IMG/VR virus record: IMGVR_UViG_3300009082_000957
Location: 1 to 33,456 of that record
Direction: 5' to 3' (one strand)
From: a virus
DNA length: 33,456 nt
The notes under the pieces were generated by a model. That model had not been told where the DNA came from and made no database searches. It saw nothing but the letters and a program-made list of their open reading frames with translations. Made by a program: the position numbers and the translations under genes. Numbering within the stretch: position 1 is the stretch's first letter; the number at the start of each line of letters is the position of its first letter. Positions 9,201-16,609 of the stretch are shown in pieces.

Positions 9201-9785
9201 TGTTCTGATAAAATAACAGATATTGACGAAGCAAACGCAAAATTATTAAAACTTGAAGGTAATCTTGAAGCAAGCAAGAAAGAATATCTTAAATGGGACA
9301 GGCTGTCTGCCGCATGGCACAGGGATGGTATTCCTGCAATGATCCTTGAGAATATAGCACCTACTATAGATCAAGGTATAAATGATCTTCTGCAAGTATA
9401 TTATCCGAAACTTATGATACAAACAGAGACAATAAGTAAATATGCAAACAAAAAAGAGTTTTATGAAAATTATCACATAGATATAATAAATAATGATACC
9501 GGGAACATACAGCCGTTTAATTCATTATCAGGGGAAGAAAGAGATTTTATCGCGGCAGCATTTAGAGAGATATGCAGAAATATATATGAAGGGAATTCTA
9601 ATATTATTTATCAGCTTGGGATAGATGATGAGCCAGATGCTCATGTATCTGAAGAAAGGCTTCAAGATTTCTGGAATATGAAAAGACAGCTTGATGAAGG
9701 GAAAGAGCGATTAAGAATCTGTATAAGTCATTCGCCTTTGGTCAAGACAATCTTTGATAATAGTATAGACCTAATGTCTATATAG
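6276..9785 (+). CDS. Single-chain SbcD-SbcC (Mre11-Rad50-like) nuclease-ATPase
   Basis: The 1169-residue protein joins both halves of the Mre11-Rad50 complex. Residues 1-260 are a calcineurin-like phosphoesterase: D11-L-H13, G45-D46, GTPSHD (81-86), GHG (H167) and GHIH (H205, H207), the metal ligands of SbcD. Residues from about 375 are Rad50/SbcC-like: a P-loop (APGGMGKS, K409), long charged coiled coil from about 555 to 1010, a zinc hook C794-E-Y-C797, signature SLSGEER (about 1083), an acidic Walker B (D1117-D-E1119) and a terminal ISHSP loop (H1152). The family resects and trims DNA ends. Related phage systems such as T4 gp46/gp47 use two chains; here one frame carries all motifs. Confidence 0.9.
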   Translation: MKQIKLLSFADLHNCKDYADKCSKILDFVGEKALQIKPDFITISGDINNNAILNSDSHRLPEFKTKLDFLSGIAKIIMIYGTPSHDAAGSLEIFRNDKTIFIVRPEKPLIIDGCIFYCIPDYRVCDSDKKSHKEAGQDMNQYLFDLCKMYGDHRKVNVDLPAVILGHGNVRSTATENHEAIKRASIYLTEQILAETQANAILFGHIHQRINFATIPGCYLGGMAHNWKDLNYKPAIQEVIINKTGEAEFKSHEIPFIPRRIEISSFIINTVPTNEFNGDMVCLKKKKNEPGTKADLIEAGAHSDSKVVIIPEVKNIIRKKDMDKLEGYKELYKAYQIDATEEELAICDEIEKIEIKEGRLSVKKIIKPLSTHIKGLKQLFNGIGKEEIYIDWSKHNGILGLLAPGGMGKSAIVGCIPPHSACITQGNSLASMFADGGFIIQNWQVNNQVITTERLFKINNKKSETSYKVSIDGVKLDVASGSISSYDNYINFAFGSPRVCALTVLRSQFPNFSTWNKVAINPDIFTMPNAEFKTIVAELTNCSKEFAYLYCKNNLDQKTVELKSIETTINGIKDNIGNKKEIEETIIKLKELLKELENDLLINNSILLQKKSEIDILNTEFLESEKARSAMILYDSQLETNNIKLSELKALINRRPIITEEQIKGNIFKIENQKAKQEEAEKRNNELQKKHTEVLISYNTELSAFNKLKKEHEEKERVIINLMNERNSELKNQYTQRLITYNNEYKEYRKKQYEFDIQKANIDKELNQIVQHKESLLKEIKDAESKIEFYNKPCEYCGKIASSSKTHIETLNNSIVLSMGEIDKADEKIYFKTNKLQFFVFDKAEPKEPIEPTYEKQSDLKELQDLSFNAIEPTMPIEPEYEQIDKTIQITLDIENKKLSDYQLTIEKIKNAELEYSKIAAENEEINIKHFAESCKVKINLSSSLHEKKKEILNTETRGEEIAGKISNEKANIKSCSDKITDIDEANAKLLKLEGNLEASKKEYLKWDRLSAAWHRDGIPAMILENIAPTIDQGINDLLQVYYPKLMIQTETISKYANKKEFYENYHIDIINNDTGNIQPFNSLSGEERDFIAAAFREICRNIYEGNSNIIYQLGIDDEPDAHVSEERLQDFWNMKRQLDEGKERLRICISHSPLVKTIFDNSIDLMSI

Positions 9786-9800
9786 AAGCCTCCAAAACCA

Positions 9801-9826
9801 GCCCAGGCATAAGCCTGGGCACTTTT
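9801..9826 (+). terminator. Intrinsic terminator after the recombination operon
   Basis: A perfect 8-base stem (GCCCAGGC / GCCTGGGC) closes a four-base ATAA loop and is followed by ACTTTT. It lies 15 bases after the SbcD-SbcC stop. The opposite strand also has TGGTTTT after the stem, so weak two-way activity is possible. Confidence 0.8.
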
Positions 9827-9842
9827 AAATGGGAATGATAAA

Positions 9843-10040
9843 ATGATAGGGTATAGTATATTATTATCTGTTAATAAAGATAGAATTAATATTATAAGCA
9901 ATGATGAAAAGGTAATTATGGATGCAATGGTTGGTGCTGAAACTCTTTATAGTTGTGAGGGGATAACAATATTGGGAAAATACCCAAAGAATGGCGAAGC
10001 TATTGAAAAACAAATTATTATTATAAAGGATTCCGAATAA
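9843..10040 (+). CDS. Small unknown protein
   Basis: This 65-residue, mostly beta-strand protein (MIGYSILLSVNKDRINIISN) starts 17 bases after the terminator, with a modest GGGA ribosome site. The stop shares a base with the start of the VRR-NUC gene (TAATG), which supports it being real and coupled to that gene. No motif is recognised. Confidence 0.55.
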   Translation: MIGYSILLSVNKDRINIISNDEKVIMDAMVGAETLYSCEGITILGKYPKNGEAIEKQIIIIKDSE

Positions 10041-10393
10041 TGGGAAAACCTGAAAACAGCTTAACTTCAAAAATTATAGAGTACATAACAAGAAATAGGT
10101 TTGAATGGCATTGGCGTAATCAGGTTTTACATGGAACATTTAAAGGCTATTGGATTAATCAAGGCAAGGCAGGCATTGGTGATTATATTGTTATATTCCC
10201 TGACGGGAAAACATGTTATATTGAAATTAAAGTACCAGGGAAGAAACGTTCTAAAGAGCAAATTGAATTTGCAGATTTCTGCATTATGCACAATGTTCCT
10301 TATGTCTATGCCCATACTGTTATGGATGTATCTCTTTATTTTAAAGAATATTTCAGTAATACCAAATGGGCAGAGAGGCTGTTTTATTTATGA
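10040..10393 (+). CDS. VRR-NUC domain nuclease
   Basis: This 117-residue protein fits the PD-(D/E)xK fold of VRR-NUC nucleases. An N-terminal helix (SKIIEYITRNRF) is followed by GIGDYIVI with D48, then YIEIK with E62 and K64, and Q74 in the helix after KKRSKEQIEF. These are the metal-binding and catalytic positions of the family. Stand-alone VRR-NUC proteins are common in phages and act as structure-specific nucleases or in genome processing. It is coupled to both neighbours by overlaps of one and four bases. Family assignment is firm; the substrate is not known. Confidence 0.85.
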   Translation: MGKPENSLTSKIIEYITRNRFEWHWRNQVLHGTFKGYWINQGKAGIGDYIVIFPDGKTCYIEIKVPGKKRSKEQIEFADFCIMHNVPYVYAHTVMDVSLYFKEYFSNTKWAERLFYL

Positions 10394-10578
10394 ACAATGT
10401 CAATAAAGCAATTATAGGATTAAAAGAATTAAAAGCATATCTAAATGACACCTTGATTGGTTGTCAAGAAAGTGATAAACTTGATAAATTAGTGATGGAT
10501 GAAATCGCAGGAGTAAAAGATATAATAGATACTATAAGGAAAGATATTGATTCTGATCAAGGCGAATTTGTTTGGTAA
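10390..10578 (+). CDS. Small acidic helical protein
   Basis: The frame of 62 residues starts at 10390, overlapping the VRR-NUC stop by ATGA, with GAGG nine bases upstream. An upstream in-frame ATG at 10366 lies inside the VRR-NUC gene and has no better ribosome site. The sequence (MNNVNKAIIGLKELKAYLND and onwards) should form two helices and is acidic at the end. It may be a small partner of the nuclease, as overlap implies, but there is no direct evidence. Confidence 0.6.
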   Translation: MNNVNKAIIGLKELKAYLNDTLIGCQESDKLDKLVMDEIAGVKDIIDTIRKDIDSDQGEFVW

Positions 10579-10619
10579 TACTATACATTATATAGTGAAT
10601 ATAAATAAGGGGATTAAAT

Positions 10620-11444
10620 ATGGAGCGTATACAATTATATCATGATCATTTTCAAAATTATAAAGTATATGGAATCCCAAAGGCGCAGCTTGTAATTGCT
10701 GATATACCATATAATATAGGTAAAAATGCATATGGCAGCAATCCAATGTGGTATAAAGGAGGTGATAATAAAAACGGAGAAAGCGAATTTGCTGGTAAAA
10801 CGTTTTTTAATACAGATGAAAGTTTTAAAATTCCTGAGTTTTTTCATTTTTGTGGTACTTTATTAAAAAAAGAGCCCAAAGAAACAGGACAAGCCCCTTG
10901 TATGATTGTTTTTTGTTCTTTTGAACAGCAATTTGAACTCATAGAGCATGGCAAAAAACACGGCTTCCCTAATTTTATAAATTTAGTTTTCAGAAAAAAC
11001 TTTTCGCCTCAGGTATTAAAAGCAAATATGCGAATAGTTGGTAATGCAGAATATGGTCTTTTATTCTATAGAAATAAATTGCCTAAATTTAATAATAAGG
11101 GGAGGATGATTTATAACATTATAGATGTTATAAGAGATAACAAGACCCCTAAAATACACCCAACACAGAAACCGATTGGGCTTATAGAATTTCTAATTGA
11201 AACATTTACAGATGAGAATGAAGTTGTAATTGACCCTGTTGCTGGAAGTGGAGTAACATTACTCGCAGCTGGCAATCTTAATCGGAAAGCCTATGGTTTT
11301 GAAATTGATAAGAAGTTTTTTACTCAAGCAAATAATATTATACTTTCTTTTTTTCAGAAAAGATTATCTTTTGGTGATGAAGAAAACATTGAAAATAAAG
11401 ATATTATACAAAATGTATATGAAGAAAAAGAATTTATTATATGA
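10620..11444 (+). CDS. DNA methyltransferase (N6-adenine or N4-cytosine)
   Basis: The 274-residue enzyme has the order of a beta-class amino-methyltransferase. The catalytic motif IV appears first (ADIPYN, D28-I-P-Y31, a variant of DPPY). The HPTQKP block follows (H180), and the AdoMet-binding motif I (DPVAGSG, from D205) comes last with FEID after it. A variable stretch between is the expected target-recognition part. Such enzymes methylate adenine N6 or cytosine N4 in short sites and in phages usually protect the genome from host restriction. No cognate restriction endonuclease is adjacent, so it looks like an orphan. DIPY is compatible with adenine but does not settle the base. Confidence 0.88.
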   Translation: MERIQLYHDHFQNYKVYGIPKAQLVIADIPYNIGKNAYGSNPMWYKGGDNKNGESEFAGKTFFNTDESFKIPEFFHFCGTLLKKEPKETGQAPCMIVFCSFEQQFELIEHGKKHGFPNFINLVFRKNFSPQVLKANMRIVGNAEYGLLFYRNKLPKFNNKGRMIYNIIDVIRDNKTPKIHPTQKPIGLIEFLIETFTDENEVVIDPVAGSGVTLLAAGNLNRKAYGFEIDKKFFTQANNIILSFFQKRLSFGDEENIENKDIIQNVYEEKEFII

Positions 11445-11474
11445 GTAATATAATGTTAATTTTAGGAGTGTACT

Positions 11475-11885
11475 ATGAAGACTGATACAAAAATTTTATT
11501 AACAAGGTGGGCAATTTTTTTGTCTGTACTTACCGTTACATTGGTTTTGTTTAATGGGTTTTATTTTAAATTTACAAAAACGATCGATTATCTATACATG
11601 GCTATTGTTAGCGCTCTAATTATATCAAGCTTTGTTACTGGCTTATGTTTAGCAAATATTAAAAAGCCGCTTTCCCCCATTGCTTATTTCTATGAACAGG
11701 AAGCAGGAACACTCCGGCTACTTGCTAGGGAAGCTATAAGTATAGCGGTACTCAAGGATATGAAATTAGCTGATAAAGACAAGGGAATGGAAAAACAGAT
11801 TGACAATTTATATCAACATATATATAATGATATAAAAGATAGTATGGATAAACAAACTACTTTAATAAAGGAGAGTAAGAAATAA
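11475..11885 (+). CDS. Two-helix membrane protein with cytoplasmic tail
   Basis: This 136-residue protein has two hydrophobic segments, at about 8-31 and 39-60, joined by a short polar loop. A charged, helical tail of about 75 residues follows. AGGAG precedes the start and the stop shares a base with the next start (TAATG). The topology is that of a small inner-membrane hairpin protein. The family is unrecognised; holin-like roles are possible for such shapes, but it is not near lysis genes and the long tail is unlike a holin. Confidence 0.7.
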   Translation: MKTDTKILLTRWAIFLSVLTVTLVLFNGFYFKFTKTIDYLYMAIVSALIISSFVTGLCLANIKKPLSPIAYFYEQEAGTLRLLAREAISIAVLKDMKLADKDKGMEKQIDNLYQHIYNDIKDSMDKQTTLIKESKK

Positions 11886-12271
11886 TGAGCAATGAAATAG
11901 AAATTATATATGTTGCAAGTCCATTCAGGCCGATATATAAAAAATCAAAAATTCTTTTTTGGGGGTTATTAATAAATAACATAAAGTATAACAGGCTATT
12001 AAAGCGGAATATTAAATATGCTATTAAATGTGTCAAATGGTGCGTTAATGAAAGTTATTCTCCATATGCTCCGCATTTAGTTTTGCCATTAGTGCTTGAT
12101 GAAGAAAAGGAAAAAGAAAGAAATAAAGGGATGCGCCTTTCTTCATCATTTATAAAAAAATGCGATGCTGTAATTATGTTTACTGATTATGGAAAATCAG
12201 ATGGCATGATTGCTGAAGAGAAAACAGCTAGAGAAAATAACATCGAAGTAATAGAAATTAAAATATTGTAA
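11885..12271 (+). CDS. DUF7768/deoxyribosyltransferase-fold-like protein
   Basis: This 128-residue protein fits the pattern of small phage proteins of the DUF7768/DUF4406 kind. It opens with a strand, IIYVASPFRP. A helix NIKYAIKCVKWCVNESYSPY follows, then APHLVLP. The protein ends with a glycine-containing SDGMIAEEKTA stretch after CDAVIMF. The fold is that of nucleoside 2-deoxyribosyltransferases, which cleave or transfer the N-glycosidic bond of nucleosides. A glutamate in the GMxxE position (E216-equivalent by pattern) is consistent with that catalytic site. A role in nucleotide or NAD-related metabolism is plausible, and it lies just upstream of a nicotinamidase-like gene. Substrate is unknown. 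Confidence 0.6.
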   Translation: MSNEIEIIYVASPFRPIYKKSKILFWGLLINNIKYNRLLKRNIKYAIKCVKWCVNESYSPYAPHLVLPLVLDEEKEKERNKGMRLSSSFIKKCDAVIMFTDYGKSDGMIAEEKTARENNIEVIEIKIL

Positions 12272-12289
12272 GACAAAAAGGAGATTACT

Positions 12290-12448
12290 ATGGAAATAAG
12301 AATTTATATTGCAGCTATAAGAGAAGTGGTTATAATAGACAATGTGAAACATTATCAGAAAACCGATGACCGATCATATACATTTTATGATAAAAATGGT
12401 CAAGGGAGAATTGATCTTGGAGATAATGATACTATCATAATAACTTAA
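12290..12448 (+). CDS. Small unknown protein
   Basis: This 52-residue frame starts at 12290 (MEIRIYIAAIREVVIIDNVK) with AAAGGAG seven bases upstream. It ends before the promoter-like sequence at 12469. The pattern is beta-rich with a Gly-Gln-Gly turn. The good ribosome site and tight spacing after the DUF7768-like gene support translation; function is unknown. Confidence 0.55.
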   Translation: MEIRIYIAAIREVVIIDNVKHYQKTDDRSYTFYDKNGQGRIDLGDNDTIIIT

Positions 12449-12468
12449 TTTTTAAATATATAAAAAGC

Positions 12469-12497
12469 TTGACATGATTTAAATATATATATATTAG
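12469..12497 (+). promoter_or_regulatory. Possible promoter of the nicotinamidase-kinase cassette
   Basis: TTGACA (12469-12474) is exact, but the AT repeat after it offers only imperfect -10 boxes: TATATT at a 15-base spacing or TATTAG at 17. The expected start would fall almost on the ribosome site, giving a very short leader, so the call is tentative. Confidence 0.35.
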
Positions 12498-12508
12498 AGG
12501 AGGAATTT

Positions 12509-13342
12509 ATGAAATACGATCTTTTATTAATTGACCCACAAGTAGATTTTTGTGATCCTTCTGGTGCCTTGTTTGTGCCAGGTGCAGATGACGACAGCAA
12601 AAAACTCGCGGCTATGATTTTAAGAGTAAAATCAAAAATAAATGATATTCATGTGACGTTAGACACGCATCATTATTTTGATATAGCTCATCCGTGCTTC
12701 TGGCTTGATCAATCAGGGAGACATCCTGATCCATTTACTTTGATTTCTTATTCCGATATCAAGGTAGGTAAATGGAAAACATCAATTCCTGCATACCAAA
12801 ACAGAAAAACATTGCAAGCGCACGGGATTGATCGGGATGGCGCAGAAGAGTATGTATTGTCCTTGGAGAAAAATAACAGGTATATGCTTTGTATATGGCC
12901 GCCACATTGTTTAATCGGGAGTATAGGCGCATCAATCCAGCCGGATGTTTACAGTGCTCTCCAGACATGGGAAACTGAAAAGGTTACGGCCTTTGTTGAT
13001 TATGTCACAAAAGGAAGTAATTTTTGGACAGAGCATTATTCGGCTGTACAGGCAGATGTTCCCGATCCTAGTGATCCGACAACACAATTAAATATTGGAT
13101 TGATTGAATTACTCAAGCAAGTCGATTTGATAGGAATATCAGGGCAAGCACTTTCTCATTGTGTCGCAAATACGATCCGGGATATTTCTAATAATTTTGG
13201 GGATGAGAATATAAAGAAATTTGTATTGCTTAAAGATACAAGTTCTAATGTTCCGAGATTTGAAAAGCTTGGCGAAGATTTCATAACTGAAATGACATCA
13301 AGGGGAATGCAAGTAATGAACTCTACGGAGTTTTTAGCATAA
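12509..13342 (+). CDS. Nicotinamidase-like cysteine hydrolase
   Basis: The 277-residue protein follows the isochorismatase/nicotinamidase pattern. LLIDPQVDFC places the catalytic Asp at D9. LDTHHYFDIAHP supplies metal ligands D52, H54 and H61. WPPHCLIGS matches the WPxHC segment of nicotinamidases, and the nucleophile is C218 in ISGQALSHCV. The family hydrolyses nicotinamide to nicotinate and ammonia in NAD salvage. At 277 residues it is longer than PncA (about 190-215), with extra sequence between 65 and 130 and around 175-190. The start has AGGAGGAA. It heads the cassette with vWA, PP2C and kinase genes. Substrate could also be another amide. Confidence 0.8.
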   Translation: MKYDLLLIDPQVDFCDPSGALFVPGADDDSKKLAAMILRVKSKINDIHVTLDTHHYFDIAHPCFWLDQSGRHPDPFTLISYSDIKVGKWKTSIPAYQNRKTLQAHGIDRDGAEEYVLSLEKNNRYMLCIWPPHCLIGSIGASIQPDVYSALQTWETEKVTAFVDYVTKGSNFWTEHYSAVQADVPDPSDPTTQLNIGLIELLKQVDLIGISGQALSHCVANTIRDISNNFGDENIKKFVLLKDTSSNVPRFEKLGEDFITEMTSRGMQVMNSTEFLA

Positions 13343-13351
13343 GGAGGGATT

Positions 13352-14086
13352 ATGCCTATTATTACAAATGAAGAAATAAATAAAATACCTGGTAGTAATT
13401 TTCAATTTTCGGCAGTTAAGCCAGAAAATTTAGGAGCTACTGAATATACTCTTGTTACGGTAGTTATTGATGTTACTGGAAGCGTATATATGTTTTCTAA
13501 AGCTTTATTAACTATGTTACAAGAAGTTATCAAGGCTTGTCAAAAAAATCCACGATCTGAAAATCTTATGGTTAGGGTTGCTACGTTTAACAATCGCATA
13601 CATGAAGAGCATGGCTTTAGATTACTATCTGATATTAATCCGGCAGACTATACAGAATTTAACTGTGACGGAAATACAGCTTTGTATGATGCAACTTATT
13701 CATCTATTGCAGCTACACTTGCCTATGCGGATACTTTAATGAAAAATGATTTTAATGTTAATGGTTGTATTTATATTATTACAGACGGAGAGGATAATGA
13801 ATCAAACACTACAAGAAAAATGATCGCTGATGAAATCTTAAAATCCAAAAAAGGCGAATTAATTGAATCTCTTATTACTGTTCTAATCGGAATAAATACT
13901 GCTGGCTGCAAAAATTATCTTGATAATTTTAAAGACGAAGCTGGACTAACGCAATTCATAGATATGGGCGAGGTTACACCTGGTAAACTTGCAAAGCTTG
14001 CAGGATTCGTATCTAAATCCATAAGTAGCCAAAGCCAGTCTGTTGGTACTGGATCGGCAGCAGCGGCTACGCCTTTAATTTTTTAA
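13352..14086 (+). CDS. vWA domain protein, TerY-like
   Basis: This 244-residue protein carries a full metal-ion-dependent adhesion site. VVIDVTGSV gives D40, T42 and S44, DGNTALYDA gives T109, and ITDGEDNES gives D145. The flanking strands fit a complete vWA fold. TerY-type vWA proteins act inside the cell with a PP2C phosphatase and a protein kinase in so-called TerY-P triads, for example E. coli yegL-pphC-yegI, and the next two genes here are exactly those types. The C-terminus (from residue 222) is Ser/Ala/Gly-rich and flexible. AAGGAGG precedes the start, 10 bases after the nicotinamidase. The family is secure; what it binds is unknown. Confidence 0.85.
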   Translation: MPIITNEEINKIPGSNFQFSAVKPENLGATEYTLVTVVIDVTGSVYMFSKALLTMLQEVIKACQKNPRSENLMVRVATFNNRIHEEHGFRLLSDINPADYTEFNCDGNTALYDATYSSIAATLAYADTLMKNDFNVNGCIYIITDGEDNESNTTRKMIADEILKSKKGELIESLITVLIGINTAGCKNYLDNFKDEAGLTQFIDMGEVTPGKLAKLAGFVSKSISSQSQSVGTGSAAAATPLIF

Positions 14087-14100
14087 AATAGGAGAGGAAC

Positions 14101-14898
14101 ATGCTATTAGATAATGTTATAACGATTGGAAAATCACATAATATATGTGAAGATTATTCTTTAATCGGAGATAAGGATAATCCGTTCTTATGCGTATCAG
14201 ATGGCTGTTCCTCTTCTAAAAATACAGATATGGGCGCCCGGTTATTATGCTGGGCGTTTAAGGATTTTTTAACTTCATGGCATGATGAAATAAAAATATT
14301 TAATAATAAAAGCGTCGGCAGATATATCATTTCTCAAGCCCAAAAAATAGCCAAAGAAATAAATCTTAATTTTAACGCATTAGATTCTACTCTTATCACT
14401 ACAAGAATATTTAATAATGATATTATGATTGATTTTTTTGGCGATGGATATCTAATAGTAAAATATAAAGCTGGCGCCGTTTATTTATTTAAAATAAGCT
14501 ATACAGAAAACGCTCCGTTTTATTTAAATGTATTCAATGATCCAGTGATAACCAAAAAATGGCAGACGTTATATCCTGATAATATATTACAAATTGAAAT
14601 ATTCGATATTTGTGATAATGATATGAAAATACAAACCCCGTCATCTCTGGATTATTATTCTTTTAATTGGGATTGCGAATCAATAGATTCTGTTTTTATA
14701 GCTACAGACGGATTGGGCTCTTTTATAAATAATACCGGCGCCTCTCTTGGCATTAAAGAAATTGTAAAAGATTTACTTGATATTAAAATCCGCAACGGGG
14801 AATATTTAAAACGAAGAATGAAAAAGATGCTATTTAAATATCAAGCATTAGGTTACACTAACTATGATGATATTGCAGTTGCATCTATAATATTTTAG
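14101..14898 (+). CDS. PP2C-type protein phosphatase
   Basis: The 265-residue protein has the key acidic positions of metal-dependent PPM/PP2C phosphatases. CEDYS gives E17 and D18, VSDGCSS gives D34 and G35, FFGDGYL lies near 120, ATDGLGS gives D203, and YDDIAVASI at the C-terminus gives D256/D257. These bind the two metal ions that activate water for removal of phosphate from Ser/Thr. It begins 15 bases after the vWA gene behind AGGAGAGG and is followed 9 bases later by the kinase. The phosphatase-kinase pair suggests a reversible phosphorylation switch. Compact atypical PP2Cs of this kind belong to TerY-P triads. Confidence 0.85.
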   Translation: MLLDNVITIGKSHNICEDYSLIGDKDNPFLCVSDGCSSSKNTDMGARLLCWAFKDFLTSWHDEIKIFNNKSVGRYIISQAQKIAKEINLNFNALDSTLITTRIFNNDIMIDFFGDGYLIVKYKAGAVYLFKISYTENAPFYLNVFNDPVITKKWQTLYPDNILQIEIFDICDNDMKIQTPSSLDYYSFNWDCESIDSVFIATDGLGSFINNTGASLGIKEIVKDLLDIKIRNGEYLKRRMKKMLFKYQALGYTNYDDIAVASIIF

Positions 14899-14906
14899 GA
14901 ATTAAA

Positions 14907-16580
14907 ATGAGTATAAATATTGTAGTAGATGGAAAAGAAATTAAACTTGATAAACAAGATTATATTCAGGAAGGCGGCGAGGGAATTATTTATGCTAAAG
15001 GCGGGATAGTCTATAAAATATACCATAATTTGCAAGATGTTTTGCCAGTTAAAAAATATAATGAATTGTCGGTATTAAATAAAGATAATATCTTAATACC
15101 TCGAAAATTTATACAGGATAAAAAAAATAATCCCATAGGGTTTACCATGCGGCAAGTATCAAATACCGTTCCACTTGCAAGAGTATTTACAACAGGCTAT
15201 AGAGACAGAAATAATATCACTCCTGACAAATCAATTTCATTAGTTCAAAATATGGCAGAAACAATCCAGTACATTCATGAAAAAAATATTTTAATTATCG
15301 ACGGGAATGAATTTAATTATTTAATTGATGGCAAAGATTTTATAATTCCATATTTTATAGATGTTAATTCTTATCAAACCCCATCATTTAAGGCAACTGT
15401 TATTATGCCATCGATTAGAGATTGGCTAAATAGTTCATTTACAAAAGAAAGCGACTGGTTTTCTTTTGCAATTATAGCCACCCAAATATTTATTGGTATT
15501 CATCCATTTAAAGGATCACATAAAGACTTTGATCGAACGGATTTAAAAGGAAGAATGACAAAATACAAATCAATATTTAATAAAGAAGTTAATTTGCCGC
15601 CCATCACAAGGGATTTCGGGTTGATACCAACAGAATACAGAGACTGGTTTATATCATTATTTGAGAAAGGCAAAAGAAGTCCGGCGCCAACAATTAAAAC
15701 CAAACTAATTCAAAAAGCGCAAACAATAATCGTGACAGGAAAGGATAAATTTAGTATAGATAATATTTTTAGCACTACTGATATAATTACTGGGTGTGAT
15801 TTTATTTTAGGAAATAAAATTATTTATACAAGCAAAAATATTTACTTGAATAAAAATAAATATTTGTTACCATCAAGCACTGCTGGAATAATTTATTGTG
15901 ATAATATCCCGTATTTGATTGACATAGAAAATGGAAAGTTAAAAGTTGATAGCTTGCAGTCTAATAAAATTATCGATTGTAATATTTTAGCTGAAAAAAA
16001 ACTTATTATTAATAATAGATTATATATTATAGCGGGCGGCAAGTTTTCTGAAATCAATATTAAAACTTTTAATAATAAATTATTTATAAGTTTCAAAACC
16101 GCATGGGATATTCTGGCCAATTCTATAAATATCCTCAGAAATATAATTTCTTCTGATATTTTAGGCACCTGTTATTTATATATTCCTTATCAGGAAAATT
16201 ATTGCAGCATAATACCTATCCCTGAATTGAATAAACACAAAATAATAGATGCAAAATATGAAAACAGGGTATGTGTTTTGATAACTTTTTTTGATTCGGT
16301 TTATAATAGAGTAACTATAAAATTTAACGAGTCTATGAATGCTTATAGTTTACAAAGGGAAAATGATATAATTTTAACAAGTGTTAATTTTATATGCTTG
16401 CCTAATGGGGTATATCTAATTTATACCGGCGAAGGTGATTTAATAATAGGCAACAAAAAAATAGATCAAATCAAAATATTAACTAATATAAAAATTGATA
16501 ATATTATGAATTTATGTCATAATGGAAATGACGTATATTACTATAATAATAATAATTTGTTCGCACTAAAGATGAAATAA
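14907..16580 (+). CDS. Ser/Thr protein kinase-like protein with beta-rich C-terminal domain
   Basis: This 557-residue protein opens with a kinase fold. The glycine loop is GGEGIIY (G23-G26) and the ATP lysine K37 lies in VYKIY. The catalytic loop has D132 and N137 (NILIIDGNEFNYL), with HRD altered to IID. A metal Asp D152 lies in FIDVNSY, replacing DFG. SDWFSFAIIATQIF forms the F-helix Asp segment. The catalytic Asp and Asn are kept, so it may be active despite altered surrounding motifs. Residues about 280-557 are a run of short strands separated by turns, resembling a beta-propeller sensor. It is the third member of the vWA-PP2C-kinase set. Confidence 0.8.
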   Translation: MSINIVVDGKEIKLDKQDYIQEGGEGIIYAKGGIVYKIYHNLQDVLPVKKYNELSVLNKDNILIPRKFIQDKKNNPIGFTMRQVSNTVPLARVFTTGYRDRNNITPDKSISLVQNMAETIQYIHEKNILIIDGNEFNYLIDGKDFIIPYFIDVNSYQTPSFKATVIMPSIRDWLNSSFTKESDWFSFAIIATQIFIGIHPFKGSHKDFDRTDLKGRMTKYKSIFNKEVNLPPITRDFGLIPTEYRDWFISLFEKGKRSPAPTIKTKLIQKAQTIIVTGKDKFSIDNIFSTTDIITGCDFILGNKIIYTSKNIYLNKNKYLLPSSTAGIIYCDNIPYLIDIENGKLKVDSLQSNKIIDCNILAEKKLIINNRLYIIAGGKFSEINIKTFNNKLFISFKTAWDILANSINILRNIISSDILGTCYLYIPYQENYCSIIPIPELNKHKIIDAKYENRVCVLITFFDSVYNRVTIKFNESMNAYSLQRENDIILTSVNFICLPNGVYLIYTGEGDLIIGNKKIDQIKILTNIKIDNIMNLCHNGNDVYYYNNNNLFALKMK

Positions 16581-16609
16581 TACATGATTTATATATTAAG
16601 GAGAATCTA

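Noticed and set aside
10101-10406. 101-residue plus-strand frame overlapping the VRR-NUC gene
   Set aside because: It is in another frame of a gene with clear nuclease motifs, and the small gene at 10390 has a better start.
11475-11885. Holin
   Set aside because: Two membrane helices fit, but the tail of about 75 residues and the lack of an adjacent endolysin argue against it.
12469-12497. Strong promoter claim for the nicotinamidase cassette
   Set aside because: The -35 is perfect but no -10 fits at 17 bases without leaving almost no leader; kept only as a low-confidence feature.
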